Source: Candidatus Pacearchaeota archaeon (GTDB taxonomy: Archaea; Nanobdellota; Nanobdellia; Pacearchaeales; GW2011-AR1). Taken from it: a stretch of 32,273 nucleotides of DNA. Positions within the stretch are counted from its first letter, which is position 1. Every line of letters begins with the position of its first letter. The stretch is from NCBI GenBank assembly GCA_002688015.1, contig NZBT01000015.1, positions 1 through 32,273 on the forward strand, written 5' to 3'. The position numbers and the translations under genes were made by a program. This document shows positions 1 to 9,300 of the stretch, one piece after another. Below the pieces are notes generated by a model. The model searched no databases, was not told the origin of the DNA, and saw only the letters and a list, made by a program, of their open reading frames with translations.

Positions 1-802
1 CTTCTGTTCCAGGATCTAAAATATCACATGCTTGTCCTAATGCTTTACATCTGTATTCACTACAAGGCCTAAGCGGATCTTTATTACATTCCTCACATTT
101 CTCTCCTCCAACAGGAGGTTCCCAAGGCAAACACTGGAATGATACTAATTTCTTACTCTTCTCCTTATACAGAAAATAAAATATCGCAAAACCAACTGCT
201 GCCGTCACCAACAAAGAAGGTCCCAAAGCAGCACTCCTTGCAGCAGTAAGTCCTCCTTCTATACCTTCTTTTAATGAGCTTTCAACAATTAATCTATAAG
301 CAATTCTTCCAGCTGTAACTCCCCCGAAAGAGGCTATAGCAAGAGCATTACTTTGATCATCATCCAATCCAAGAAAATTCCCAACCATTAATGCAATTCC
401 TGCAACAACAACTCCCCAACTCAAACCACTAGCAAGATGCCCTGCAGTCCCAGAAAACTCAGTCAGTCCAAGCAAGCTCCCCTCACTATATGGATTCGCA
501 ACAGCCGCAGCCGCAATATCGCCTCCAGCCCCAGCAGCAGGAAGACTCCCAGCTCCCCCAGGAACTTTTAAGATATTATCATTATTAAGGCTCCCCACAA
601 TCGATCCAGTTTTAGTAGGCCCAACAGAGGTTACAGAACGCCCCCTACTAAGGGAACCCTTAGGAAGAGTAAATCTAAGAGCACTAGCATTTTGTATCTC
701 CCCAGATAAAATAAATGCAAACGCAAAACTAAAGCTCACAAGCAAAATGATCTCAAAAACCGCGACTCTTCTAATTAATCCTTTTTCCCTCTTTTTCTGC
801 AT
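1..802 (-). CDS. Secreted/membrane protein with cysteine module, cut by left edge
   Basis: This ORF is missing from the supplied track. It starts at the ATG complementary to 800-802 and stays open to the left edge, so about 267 N-terminal residues are visible. They begin with a basic stretch and a hydrophobic signal segment (LLVSFSFAFAFIL), followed by a Ser/Gly/Ala-rich stretch and a long hydrophobic region. A last membrane segment ends in FYFLYKEKSKK. A cysteine module follows, with FQCLPWEPP, CEECNK and CKALGQACD. This module matches residues about 875-920 of the 1403-residue ORF (FTCQPWQAP, CSKCGQ, CDSLGKTCE), and the preceding Ala/Gly-rich part is also similar in kind. It therefore resembles that protein without its N-terminal Cys-rich half. 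Function unknown; probably surface exposed. Confidence 0.75.
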   Translation of the reverse strand, partial: MQKKREKGLIRRVAVFEIILLVSFSFAFAFILSGEIQNASALRFTLPKGSLSRGRSVTSVGPTKTGSIVGSLNNDNILKVPGGAGSLPAAGAGGDIAAAAVANPYSEGSLLGLTEFSGTAGHLASGLSWGVVVAGIALMVGNFLGLDDDQSNALAIASFGGVTAGRIAYRLIVESSLKEGIEGGLTAARSAALGPSLLVTAAVGFAIFYFLYKEKSKKLVSFQCLPWEPPVGGEKCEECNKDPLRPCSEYRCKALGQACDILDPGTE

Positions 803-867
803 AGACTAATTAGAGAATCATCACTTATAAATATTATGAGAAAGGCCCATTTATTTAATCAGTAAAA

Positions 868-1473
868 CTATTTTGTTTTGTAATTAAAATAAACCCACTT
901 ACTTCTTCCAATTGTTTGCGGTCTCCCTGAGTTCACATCCTGTAACATTACAAAACACTTCAATTTATATTCTCTAGGATTTCCCTCCGGATTTCCAAGA
1001 TCTAATTGAGAACTAGGCAGAAAGACTGAACGATCCGTATAACTAGCATTGCCCCAACTAGGAGTAAGAATTTCTCCCCCCGCAGCAACTTTCCCATTTG
1101 AAGTAGAAAATAAACCATCTCTATCTAATAGGCTCTCTCCATTTTCGTGATAAAAATAAACATTTAACATTGTATCTCTCCCTCTTTGATTATGAATAAC
1201 AAAATTAGGAGAAAGTCTAATTCCTCTTTGTCCTTGCTCAACAGCATTATAATTAACATCAATATTTCCAAAAGAAACAGTTGCTATAGATTCTCCCCTT
1301 GCTAATCTAGAAGCGTCTATTCTCGCTTTGTATTCCATATCTGCTCTATATCTTTCAGCTTCTGCTCTTTTGTTAGATGCTGCAAGTACCGATCCTCCAA
1401 TAATCACTGCATCACAACTAGCTAAGCTTAAAGCTGCAGCCAATCCCAATATAGGTAATGTTTTTCCTTTCAT
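868..1473 (-). CDS. Lipoprotein-like secreted protein
   Basis: The 201-residue product has a short basic start, a hydrophobic stretch and LSLASC, which looks like a lipobox with Cys20 as the lipidated residue. A second hydrophobic stretch (VIIGGSVLAAS) and a charged, possibly helical segment (about residues 34-60) follow. The rest is polar and probably beta-rich. I recognise no family. A TATA-like tatttaaac sits at 1497-1505, about 27 nt upstream, which supports a leaderless mRNA from this ATG. The gene is divergent from the ArsR-NifS-NifU operon, but no functional link is evident. Archaeal lipoproteins with this lipobox type are known in other groups; lipidation here is inference. Confidence 0.7.
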   Translation of the reverse strand: MKGKTLPILGLAAALSLASCDAVIIGGSVLAASNKRAEAERYRADMEYKARIDASRLARGESIATVSFGNIDVNYNAVEQGQRGIRLSPNFVIHNQRGRDTMLNVYFYHENGESLLDRDGLFSTSNGKVAAGGEILTPSWGNASYTDRSVFLPSSQLDLGNPEGNPREYKLKCFVMLQDVNSGRPQTIGRSKWVYFNYKTK

Positions 1474-1496
1474 GAAAATTTAAGTTAAAATTGAGT

Positions 1497-1537
1497 ATTT
1501 AAACTTTCGGTTTTAAGGGAATAATAAAGTATTTAAA
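1497..1537. promoter_or_regulatory. Divergent promoters: two TATA-like boxes
   Basis: Two TATA-like elements lie between the divergent genes. tatttaaac (1497-1505) is placed for the leftward gene starting at 1473. atttaaat (about 1530-1537) is about 24-26 nt before the ATG at 1558. The second one argues that the ArsR-type gene starts at 1558 rather than at 1546, which is only about 12 nt from the box centre. Confidence 0.5.
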
Positions 1538-1557
1538 TTCCCAAGATGTATAAACAT

Positions 1558-1866
1558 ATGAATATCCATTCATGTGAACACTTTTTCAAAAACTTCTCAG
1601 ATAGAACAAGATTAGCGATAATCACATCTCTAATAGAAAAACCATTAAGTGTAAACGAAATAGTTGAAAAAACAAGAAATGAACAAAGTAATGTATCACA
1701 CCAATTAAAGAAATTAGTCCATTGTAAAATCTTACTTTCAGAAAGACAAGGAAAGAGAAAAATATATTCATTAAACAACAAGACAATTTCCCCAATATTA
1801 GAAGCAGCCTTTAATCACACCAAAATGAATTGCCAAAACACATGCAATATACAAAAAAATGACTAA
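1558..1866 (+). CDS. ArsR-type winged-helix regulator of Fe-S operon
   Basis: The 102-residue protein (106 if the upstream ATG at 1546 is used) has the ArsR/SmtB layout: a helix with FSDRTRLAII, a recognition region NEQSNVSHQLKKL, and a wing around RQGKRKIYSL. I prefer the 1558 start because a TATA-like box lies about 25 nt upstream. It has four cysteines: one near the N-terminus (HSCEHF), one before the wing (VHCKIL) and a C-terminal CQNTC pair. They could bind metal, sulfide-derived species or an Fe-S cluster (inference). Its stop overlaps the nifS start by 8 nt, so it is co-translated with the cysteine desulfurase and is a good candidate for autoregulating the operon. The family call is firm; the ligand is unknown. 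Confidence 0.85.
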   Translation: MNIHSCEHFFKNFSDRTRLAIITSLIEKPLSVNEIVEKTRNEQSNVSHQLKKLVHCKILLSERQGKRKIYSLNNKTISPILEAAFNHTKMNCQNTCNIQKND

Positions 1867-3040
1867 AACAATTTATCTTGACACATCAGCAACAACTCCC
1901 TTAGATAAATCTGTCTTCAACGAAATGGAACCTTATTTCTCCGAAGAATATGGAAATGCAGGAAGCATGCATAATAAAGGCTTAATAGCCGCTCAAGCTT
2001 TAAACCGTTCAAGAGACCGCGTAAGCAGAATTCTCAACTGCTTCCCTAAGGAAATAATCTTTACAGGCTCCGGAACAGAATCAATCAATATGGCTCTAAA
2101 AGGAGTAGCAGAAAAATACAAAGATAAAGGTAAGCATATAATTTCAACAACAATAGAACATCATGCAGTTTTAGACACCTTAGATTTTCTTAAAGAACAA
2201 GGTTTTGAAATTACACTTGTAGAAGTAGAACCAAATGGAATTGTTGATCCAAACAAAATAAAAGAAGCAATAAGAAAAGACACAATCTTAGTTTCCGTAA
2301 TGTACGCAAACAACGAAATTGGAACAATACAACCAATTAAAGAAATATCCAAAATAACAGAAGAAAAGGGAATACTTCTCCATACTGATGCATGTCAAGC
2401 AGGAAATTCAGAATCTTTAGATGTAGAATCTTTAGGAGTTGATCTTCTGAGTTTAAACGGATCAAAAATATACGGTCCTAAAGGAATCGGCTGCCTGTAT
2501 AGAAAATCTTCGGTATCTCTGAGTCCATTAATCCACGGAGGAGGACAAGAATTTGGATTAAGAAGCGGAACAGAAAACATTCCTGCAATTGTGGGGTTTG
2601 CTAAAGCGTTAGAAATGTCCCAAAAAAATAAAGAAGATTATACAACTAGGCTTTCTCAACTCAGAGATTACTTAATCGAAAAATTATTAGAAATTCCAGA
2701 TTCTTTTCTCAACGGAGATAAAGAAAAAAGAGTTCCAAATAATGTGAACATAACTTTTCTAAACGCAGAAGGAGAATCAATCTTACTGATGCTCACAGAA
2801 GAAGGAATTTGTGCATCAACAGGCTCTGCATGTACTTCTAAATCTTTAGATCCAAGTCATGTCATCTTGGCATTGGGAAGGCCATATGAAGTTGCACATG
2901 GAAGTATGAGATTTACTTTAAGTAAAGATACAACAAAAGAAGATTTAGAAAAAGTAATTGCTTTAATGCCTTCAATAATCAAAAAACTAAGAGGAATGTC
3001 TCCAGTAATCCTTTCTTTGAATGAGGTAAAAAATGTATGA
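1859..3040 (+). CDS. nifS: Cysteine desulfurase, NifS/IscS family
   Basis: This is a PLP enzyme of aminotransferase class V that releases sulfur from cysteine as an enzyme persulfide for Fe-S cluster assembly or thiolation. The 393 residues are full length. The N-terminus has YLDTSATTP; EHHAV (about 100-104) holds the histidine that stacks on PLP; HTDACQ gives Asp177 and Gln180. Lys203 in NGSKIYGPKG is the expected Schiff-base lysine, with Ser where many homologues have His just before it. RSGTENI is the usual substrate-binding stretch. The mobile-loop cysteine is Cys325 in TGSACTS, the short-loop form typical of class I enzymes. It overlaps the regulator upstream and the scaffold downstream by 8 nt each, so sulfur is probably handed to that scaffold. 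Confidence 0.96.
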   Translation: MTKTIYLDTSATTPLDKSVFNEMEPYFSEEYGNAGSMHNKGLIAAQALNRSRDRVSRILNCFPKEIIFTGSGTESINMALKGVAEKYKDKGKHIISTTIEHHAVLDTLDFLKEQGFEITLVEVEPNGIVDPNKIKEAIRKDTILVSVMYANNEIGTIQPIKEISKITEEKGILLHTDACQAGNSESLDVESLGVDLLSLNGSKIYGPKGIGCLYRKSSVSLSPLIHGGGQEFGLRSGTENIPAIVGFAKALEMSQKNKEDYTTRLSQLRDYLIEKLLEIPDSFLNGDKEKRVPNNVNITFLNAEGESILLMLTEEGICASTGSACTSKSLDPSHVILALGRPYEVAHGSMRFTLSKDTTKEDLEKVIALMPSIIKKLRGMSPVILSLNEVKNV

Positions 3041-3677
3041 TATAGAATCTAAACAAGGAGGTTGGTTTTATTCCCAAACTGTAAAAGATCATTTCTTTGA
3101 GCCAAAGAACTTTGTTAAAACTCAAGAAGAAGCTAAAGAAATAGCACAAGCATCAGATGGAGTAGGAATAGAAGGCTCCCCTGCTTGCGGAGATGTTATG
3201 AAAATGTGGATTAAAGTAAAAGATAACAAAATCGCAGACTGTAAGTGGCAGACTTTTGGATGCGCCTCTGCTATTGCAGCAACATCAATGTTTTCAGTTA
3301 TGGTAACAGAATCTGGCGGTTTACTAATAGATGAAGCATTAAAAATAAAACCTCAAAATATAGTAGACAGACTTGATGGACTTCCAGCAAGAAAGTTCCA
3401 CTGCTCTGTTTTAGCTGATAAAGCATTCAGAGAAGCAGTCAATGATTATTACAAAAAAACAAATCAATTTGATAAGATTGATGAAACTAAAATAAAAGTT
3501 GTAGACAAAATTCTTAACATAACTGATAAAGACATAGAAGAAGCTGCCCTACATGGAGTTAAAACCCTGGATGAATTACAAAAAAGAACGAAGATAGGTG
3601 CCCAAGACAAAAACTGTCTTCCAGAAGCAGAAGAATTATTAAGATATTACAACGAAAAACACTTTAGTGGAAAATGA
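3033..3677 (+). CDS. nifU: Fe-S scaffold NifU/IscU with degenerate C-terminal domain
   Basis: Residues 1 to about 140 form an IscU-type scaffold with all three cluster cysteines: Cys52 in SPACGDV (with Asp54), Cys77 in FGCASAIA and Cys124 in KFHCSVLA. Residues about 158-205 (KILNITDKDIEEAALHGV, then KRTKIGAQDKNCLPEAEELL) align by eye with the BFD-like [2Fe-2S] middle domain of NifU. Only one of the four expected cysteines remains (Cys195), so this domain probably cannot bind a cluster. An SD-like gaggt lies 5 nt before the start. The gene overlaps nifS by 8 nt and the next gene by 4 nt (ATGA). Its role is assembling Fe-S clusters with sulfur from NifS. Confidence 0.92.
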   Translation: MYDIESKQGGWFYSQTVKDHFFEPKNFVKTQEEAKEIAQASDGVGIEGSPACGDVMKMWIKVKDNKIADCKWQTFGCASAIAATSMFSVMVTESGGLLIDEALKIKPQNIVDRLDGLPARKFHCSVLADKAFREAVNDYYKKTNQFDKIDETKIKVVDKILNITDKDIEEAALHGVKTLDELQKRTKIGAQDKNCLPEAEELLRYYNEKHFSGK

Positions 3678-3892
3678 AAAAGAAAATAAAAGGAGACATG
3701 ACAATTGAAAAAATTCTCACTAAATTCCCCAAGGAAGCAGACGAGATTAGAAGAACTTTATTTGAAAATGGAATGCACTGCGTTGGATGTTGGGCAGCTG
3801 CTCTTGAAACATTAGAACAAGGAGCAGAAGTTCATGGAATCGTAGGAAAAGAATTTGAAAATCTTTTAGAAAAATTGAATTCCACGATCTAA
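3674..3892 (+). CDS. DUF1858-like small CxxC protein
   Basis: The 72-residue protein has the pattern of the DUF1858 family: MTIEKILTKFP, ALETLEQGA and a CVGC pair (Cys36, Cys39) after NGMH. DUF1858 domains occur alone or fused to redox and hybrid-cluster proteins, and their CxxC is thought to be redox or metal active; the precise role is not established. Its ATG overlaps the NifU stop (ATGA), making it the last gene of the sulfur operon. An internal ATG at 3698 follows an aggag but is too close to it to be preferred. A role in sulfur or Fe-S handling is inferred from context. It ends 1 nt before the stop of the convergent gene. Confidence 0.8.
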   Translation: MKKKIKGDMTIEKILTKFPKEADEIRRTLFENGMHCVGCWAAALETLEQGAEVHGIVGKEFENLLEKLNSTI

Positions 3893-3893
3893 A

Positions 3894-5504
3894 TTACTCT
3901 CTCTCTTTCAACTTTGTAACATCAACCTCATACCCCTTCTTAAAACCAGCTTGACCTTGCCAGTTAATTCCAGGGCCACAATCTCCCAAAGCAGAACAAA
4001 GCTCAGCATGATCTTTTTCCCAACTGTCTTTTAAACATTCACAATTATCTGAACATTCTTCATCTCCAAAAAGACTCTTTTCAAATGTAACAATACATTG
4101 AGCATTCCCTTGGGCACATATGCTTAGTGTCTCTTCTCCTTCCCAGAATTTAAAGCCTGGACTATTTGAAGGCACACAAACTCCTTTCTTCTGGCTCTTA
4201 TTCAATGTAACAACATCAAATTTCCCTTCCTTCCACAAACAATCTCTTCTATCAGTATTTTCACAATCTTCTTTATCATCTTGAACAAAACATTCTTGCC
4301 ATCTATTTACCACACAAGCAGCCTGACTGAATGTCCCCAAACTCGTCTCTATTTCATCTTCTACACAAGTTTGTTGCCTAAAATCATCACAAGATTCTAC
4401 AACTTCTTCTCCATTAATACATAAGTGTCTGAAAAATCTACTTCCTACAGAATTATCTCCTAAATCCACAGTTCCTATATCAGAATTAATACACCAACTC
4501 TCTCCATGCTTATAATCTTCTCCATTACTAGTATCTTGACAGTTAAGATCAGCACAGATATAATCTCCCATTCTCGGATTTGCATTTTCTTTACTTGCAT
4601 CCCTACAAAAACTTCCTAACAAATAATTACAATTTCCACAATCGACATCATTTGCGTTATCACTATCTGCTCCACATGATTCTGCCTTTGTTTTCACATT
4701 TGCCCAATATTCCGAATCTCTATTAAATGTTTTAGCTGCATCATAAACGTTCCCTGCATTCCCACAAGTATCTACAAAATACACTTCATCTTTTCCAGGA
4801 ACACAAATAGTATTCTCAGTAGGTCCACAATTAGTTCCAAGCTCTTCATCAGTACATAATCTATCTGGATAAAACTCTCCACTAATAGTGCTTGTTCCCT
4901 CAACTCCTGTCGTATCTATTCCTTGAGAGCAAATAGATCTTGTAGTAAATCTACATGTCCTTTCAAACTCAAAGTCAAATACACAGGCTCCTTTTTCTTG
5001 TCCAGCCACAGACAATACACATTGAGTCTCATCTTGTATATCATTTCTATAATTTGTTTGTAATCCTAAATCTGCACTTAATGCCTTACACCTTGTTAAT
5101 GTAACAAAAGCTGCCTGATCTCCTAAAACACAACATCCTAAAGAACACTGTGCTGGTTCTTCTAAAAACCAGACTCCTCCGTCATTATTACAAACAAGTT
5201 CTGGTGTGTTTCCCGAACACGTTCCTTCTATAGAATCTACACAAGTTCCTTCTCTACAAAAACTAGTACTTTCGCAATTTGTAGGCGCCTGTTTATAAAA
5301 TTCATTAGTATTCGGATTTACTTCAGAACTACATTCTTCTATAGGTGCATTTTGACAATAAAGTCCTGATTGTGTTTTTTCACAACAAACAGTAACATCT
5401 GAAGTAGAAACAATCTCTGCAGCAAAAGCTGTTTGAGTCCCAAGTATAAGAAAGACCAAACTAATCAAAAGTACAATCCCTAATCCATATCTTTTTCTTA
5501 TCAT
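3894..5504 (-). CDS. Cysteine-rich secreted protein, cassette copy B
   Basis: The track gives 544 residues from 5528. The ATG at 5504 (536 residues) overlaps the upstream stop as ATGA and starts directly with a signal peptide (MIRKRYGLG, then LLISLVFLILG, cleavage near TAFA/AE), so I use it. The mature protein is extremely rich in cysteine, with recurring pairs such as VCCEK, GCCVLGD, CGNCNY and CENTDRRDC. It should be extracellular and disulfide-linked or metal-binding. It aligns throughout with residues about 55-535 of the 1403-residue ORF (shared EEGTC/REGTC, GSRFFRHLC versus GSRHFRLTC, ALGDCGPGINWQG versus SLGDCGASVNYQG) and stops just after this last block. It is the distal gene of the operon. 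I know no named family; a structural or adhesive surface role is inference. Confidence 0.85.
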   Translation of the reverse strand: MIRKRYGLGIVLLISLVFLILGTQTAFAAEIVSTSDVTVCCEKTQSGLYCQNAPIEECSSEVNPNTNEFYKQAPTNCESTSFCREGTCVDSIEGTCSGNTPELVCNNDGGVWFLEEPAQCSLGCCVLGDQAAFVTLTRCKALSADLGLQTNYRNDIQDETQCVLSVAGQEKGACVFDFEFERTCRFTTRSICSQGIDTTGVEGTSTISGEFYPDRLCTDEELGTNCGPTENTICVPGKDEVYFVDTCGNAGNVYDAAKTFNRDSEYWANVKTKAESCGADSDNANDVDCGNCNYLLGSFCRDASKENANPRMGDYICADLNCQDTSNGEDYKHGESWCINSDIGTVDLGDNSVGSRFFRHLCINGEEVVESCDDFRQQTCVEDEIETSLGTFSQAACVVNRWQECFVQDDKEDCENTDRRDCLWKEGKFDVVTLNKSQKKGVCVPSNSPGFKFWEGEETLSICAQGNAQCIVTFEKSLFGDEECSDNCECLKDSWEKDHAELCSALGDCGPGINWQGQAGFKKGYEVDVTKLKERE

Positions 5505-6331
5505 TCTATACCATATCCTGGAGGCCATACAAGGCTCCTTGAGGCAAATGTAAATTCTTCGTCTGTAACAACATTTGATAACTTATAAACCGTACTTCCA
5601 TCTCCAAGTCTATTCTTCTCTATTTTCAAATCAGGATAATATGTAATATAAAGTGAAGTTTCAGAATCTCCTAATGTAGATTCAAAATCTATAATACTTT
5701 GGCTTGTTAGTAGCAAATCATACATTTCACTGTTTAAATCAACAGAAAAACCATCAAAAGTCCTCGTAGTTTCTTTAATTATAGTCATTGGAGTTTCAAA
5801 TTCAAATCTTATTGCTCCAGGAATTATTTTCACATTACTTTTTCCCTTTCCACTAGAGATGGAGAATCCTCTACTTTCATATTCTTCTTGCAAACTTTCA
5901 AAACAATCATTTGCCTTATTTTCAACTAATGAATTAAGCTCTCTTTCAAACTTTGACTTTATCATAGGACTTTGAACAGTACAAGTATCATAATATTCTG
6001 AAGTATAACACAAATACTTCACCTTATTTCCCTCATATAATATAAATCCTTCAGGATCTGCATACCCTCCTTGTGTTCCAAGAAAATCAACATTCGTTCT
6101 TAAATCTTGAGAAACACAATTTCTAAGAAATCCTTGAGGACTAAACTCTGTCCCAGTTATAGTTTCCCCAATACTCGGAAAAAACACAAAAGCAATAACA
6201 ACTGCGGCAACTAACACAATAGCTATAATGACAAATAAAGTAACCTGTCCACTCCTATTCATCCCTCTTTTTCCCCTAAACCTCATGTCTATCTTACCCT
6301 TTCTTAGTTTATAACTTTTTTCTCTTTCCAT
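5501..6331 (-). CDS. Prepilin-like protein, cassette copy B
   Basis: The 276-residue protein has a long basic N-terminus ending in NRSGQVTLF followed by a hydrophobic helix (VIIAIVLVAAVVIAFVFF). The basic residues, Gly, Gln and hydrophobic run match class III (type IV pilin-like) signal peptides cut by archaeal prepilin peptidase. The ectodomain keeps Cys positions around LRNCVSQD, KYLCYTSEYYDTC and DCFESL. It is a paralogue of the 259-residue protein at 10522-11301: QGGYAD/HGGFVD, YLC, QSPMI/QHPSL and EEYESRG/EEVESRW line up in order. It starts 1 nt after the stop of the 1403-residue ORF and overlaps the Cys-rich gene by 4 nt, so the genes are translationally coupled. It may be a pseudopilin subunit that anchors or exports its Cys-rich partner (inference). 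Confidence 0.8.
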   Translation of the reverse strand: MEREKSYKLRKGKIDMRFRGKRGMNRSGQVTLFVIIAIVLVAAVVIAFVFFPSIGETITGTEFSPQGFLRNCVSQDLRTNVDFLGTQGGYADPEGFILYEGNKVKYLCYTSEYYDTCTVQSPMIKSKFERELNSLVENKANDCFESLQEEYESRGFSISSGKGKSNVKIIPGAIRFEFETPMTIIKETTRTFDGFSVDLNSEMYDLLLTSQSIIDFESTLGDSETSLYITYYPDLKIEKNRLGDGSTVYKLSNVVTDEEFTFASRSLVWPPGYGIE

Positions 6332-6332
6332 T

Positions 6333-9300
6333 TTATGCTATTCCTTGCCTAACAACTATATTACAATCTCCTGGCTTATTATCAAACATATCTTTACATT
6401 TTATATAATACGTTCCCCTATCATCAAATGTAGCTGTATGGATCTTCTCATTTCCATTCATTTGCGTTGTTCCCTCTCCATCAAAGTTAAATTTACACTT
6501 ATTTGCTCTTCCTCCATCTTCTCCAGTAATGTATGAACACTCAGCAGATTCATCAGTAATCAAAACTAATTCCCCTGACCTATCATAAACTCTTGTAACT
6601 CTTGGAGCTTGTGTATCTAAAACAACACTAAACTCTGAATATCCAGAAGCTATATTCCCTCCAACATCAGTACATTCGACATAAAGCAAATGATTCCCAT
6701 TAAATAATTGTAAAGGCACACTATGCTCACTAATTCCTCCTGGAACAAAAGTATCTCCAACTAAAGGCAAATAAGTATCTGATTGAATAGCATATCTACA
6801 AGTTGAAGTCCCATCTACTCCCCCAGAAGTTTTAACATTCACATTCACTGTTCCCGGAGCAACTCCAAATCTTAATTCAGACTCGTCAACAGGCAAAATC
6901 TCATCAATTATCAAACCAGATTGACTTCTTCTAATAACATATTGATAACTTTCTGTATTGGTATTTCTTTCTCTTCTTTCATCTAATTCAACTATTCTTT
7001 CATTACCTTCTCCTTCGTCAACTCTTATAGCACTCAATCCATTTCCATTATCTTCTATAAGCCAGGGCTGATCTTTACACTTAACATAAACTCTGTTTTC
7101 AGGTTCTTCCATTTCCGAAATATCCAAATTAAATTCACATCCCCATCCTTGCAGGACACGGTCCTCCAAATCGTTCTGACAATCAAATTCGTTTTCCATT
7201 AAATCGTAATCCTTGTCAGCCAAACTGAATTTACACTCAGCAGGCTCATTAGTAAATATCGATGCATTCAATTCACTTACAGTAGTATTAACCCACTCTG
7301 TCTCTGGAAATCTAGAAGTAATATGAGGAGCTGTCAAATCTCTCCCTGGCTTAACACAGAAGTTAATTGTATATTCTCTTACATTTTCATTTCCACTAGC
7401 ATCCTTACATCTTGTAAATAAGTTATGATCTACTTTTCTATCAGGATCATATCCTGGCAATCCTAAACTCTCAAGATTAGGAACATTATACACTTGAGTA
7501 TGATTTTTCTTTAACAGTCTATTAATTCCAAAATCAAATTCCATTTCATCAAAGTTATCAGTATGCAAAACATCAAACCTACATGTTCCTGGCTCATTTA
7601 ATTCAAGCCCGAAAACAAGATTATCACTTCCAGAAACACATCCTTCATTGATACTCTCATCAATTCTTTCAATCTTGAATCCATCATTACTAACATCAGC
7701 ATACTCAAATCCAGGAGTTAAAACATTATCAAGAGGACTTATTGAAGGAGCAGTAACATCATCAGGAGCAATGTTTATACATACATCTTCTCCAGTTCCT
7801 TCATTAACTAATTCACATGTCTTCCCCAACGAATCACAAGCATATCTAGAACATGGAAATCCATCTTGCCCACATTTGGAACAGGAAGATCCTCCATCAG
7901 GAGCTTGCCATGGCTGACATGTAAACTGCACAGTCTTCTTCTTCGTATCTCCAACTCCAAGAAGTTTCATCACAACAAGCAACACAACAATTATTATTAT
8001 TGCTATAATTGCAATCGTCGCCGCCGACAATCCTGCTCCCCCAGCAGGCGCTGCAGCAGGAGCAACAGCCCCCTCAGTAACTGTAGCAACTCCGCCCGCA
8101 GTCGAAGTTATAGTGCTCCCAGCAGTAGCAGTTACTGTGCTCCCAGCAGTAGCAGTCACAGATTCTCCAGCAGCCAAAGCATATGTAGCTCCCCCAGCCT
8201 CTGTTATAGAAGCACCCCCAGCTCCCGCAGTAACTTGAATTCCAGCAACAGGGCCTGCTGTTCCAACAGAAAGTGTAGCTCCCCCAGCCCCCACAATAGC
8301 TCCTTTAGTTCCCGCAGCTATAGCGCTTAAAGATGCAGCACTTCCTGCACTAGCGGCCGCAGCCGCTCCCGCAACTGCCCCTGCAACTCCTCCGGCTCCA
8401 ATTAATGAAGATGCTTCTGCCTTTGTCAATCCAGGCCCGACACCTAACAAACTAATTAAAAGGGAAACAGCTCCCGCCCCAGCAGCCGCTCCTGCTAAAG
8501 CCCCTCCAGCTGCAGTCCAAGCAGGATTAGCGCCTAAGGCAGCAGCACTTCCTCCTTCTCCTCCAAGAAGACTGCCAATTATCTTTGATAATGGATTTAC
8601 AGCCGCGCTTCCTGCAGATGATCCCGCAAGAAAAGAAGCAAATACACTTACACTCTCAACCCCAACAACATGTGTCGCTACCAATGCACTAACTCCAATA
8701 AGTCCAGTAACTTTTGAAGTTCCGCCTGCAATATTACTTCCTCCCTCTCCCTCATATTCAGCCATTCCTAATCCTTCAGGAATTCCTAATGTTCCATAAA
8801 AATCAGAGATATCTCCAACTTCAGCAAAATCATTCGGAGAATTTTCATAATCTGAATATTCTTCTATTTTAGATAAATAACTTCTACCTAATTTCGAAGA
8901 TCCTTTAACTCTATAACTTTCAGACAACTCTCCCTGATAATTAACACTTGCTCCACAATCTCCTAAAGACATACAAAGATCATTCATTTGTTGAGTAAAT
9001 CCAGAATCTTCACAATCACAATTAGCTTTACATTTCCAATCTCCTACAGAATTCTTAACATAAATAACAGTACACTTTTGACTTGCAAAGGCACAAAGAG
9101 ATTCCGCAGCTTCACTGTCTGCCTCAACATCCAAATCAAATCCTTCTGGATATTTTGGAGCACAAATATTAAACTTAAACCCTTCATCAACATTAATCTC
9201 TTTAACAAAACAATCTGGATTTCTCTCACACTTATCATCTCTTTCATCCTGTGTTCTTTTTTCTTTTGTAACTTCAGTATTATATTCAAGACATTGTTGC

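Noticed and set aside
7648-8330. Two plus-strand ORFs, one Ser-rich, opposite the giant Cys-rich gene
   Set aside because: Antisense shadows of the Ala/Gly/Cys-rich coding region; composition simply mirrors the real frame, and no promoter was seen.
8041-8550. GC-richer island inside the giant gene, considered as foreign insertion
   Set aside because: The higher GC follows from Ala/Gly/Thr low-complexity coding, the frame is uninterrupted, and the left-edge paralogue has the same kind of region.
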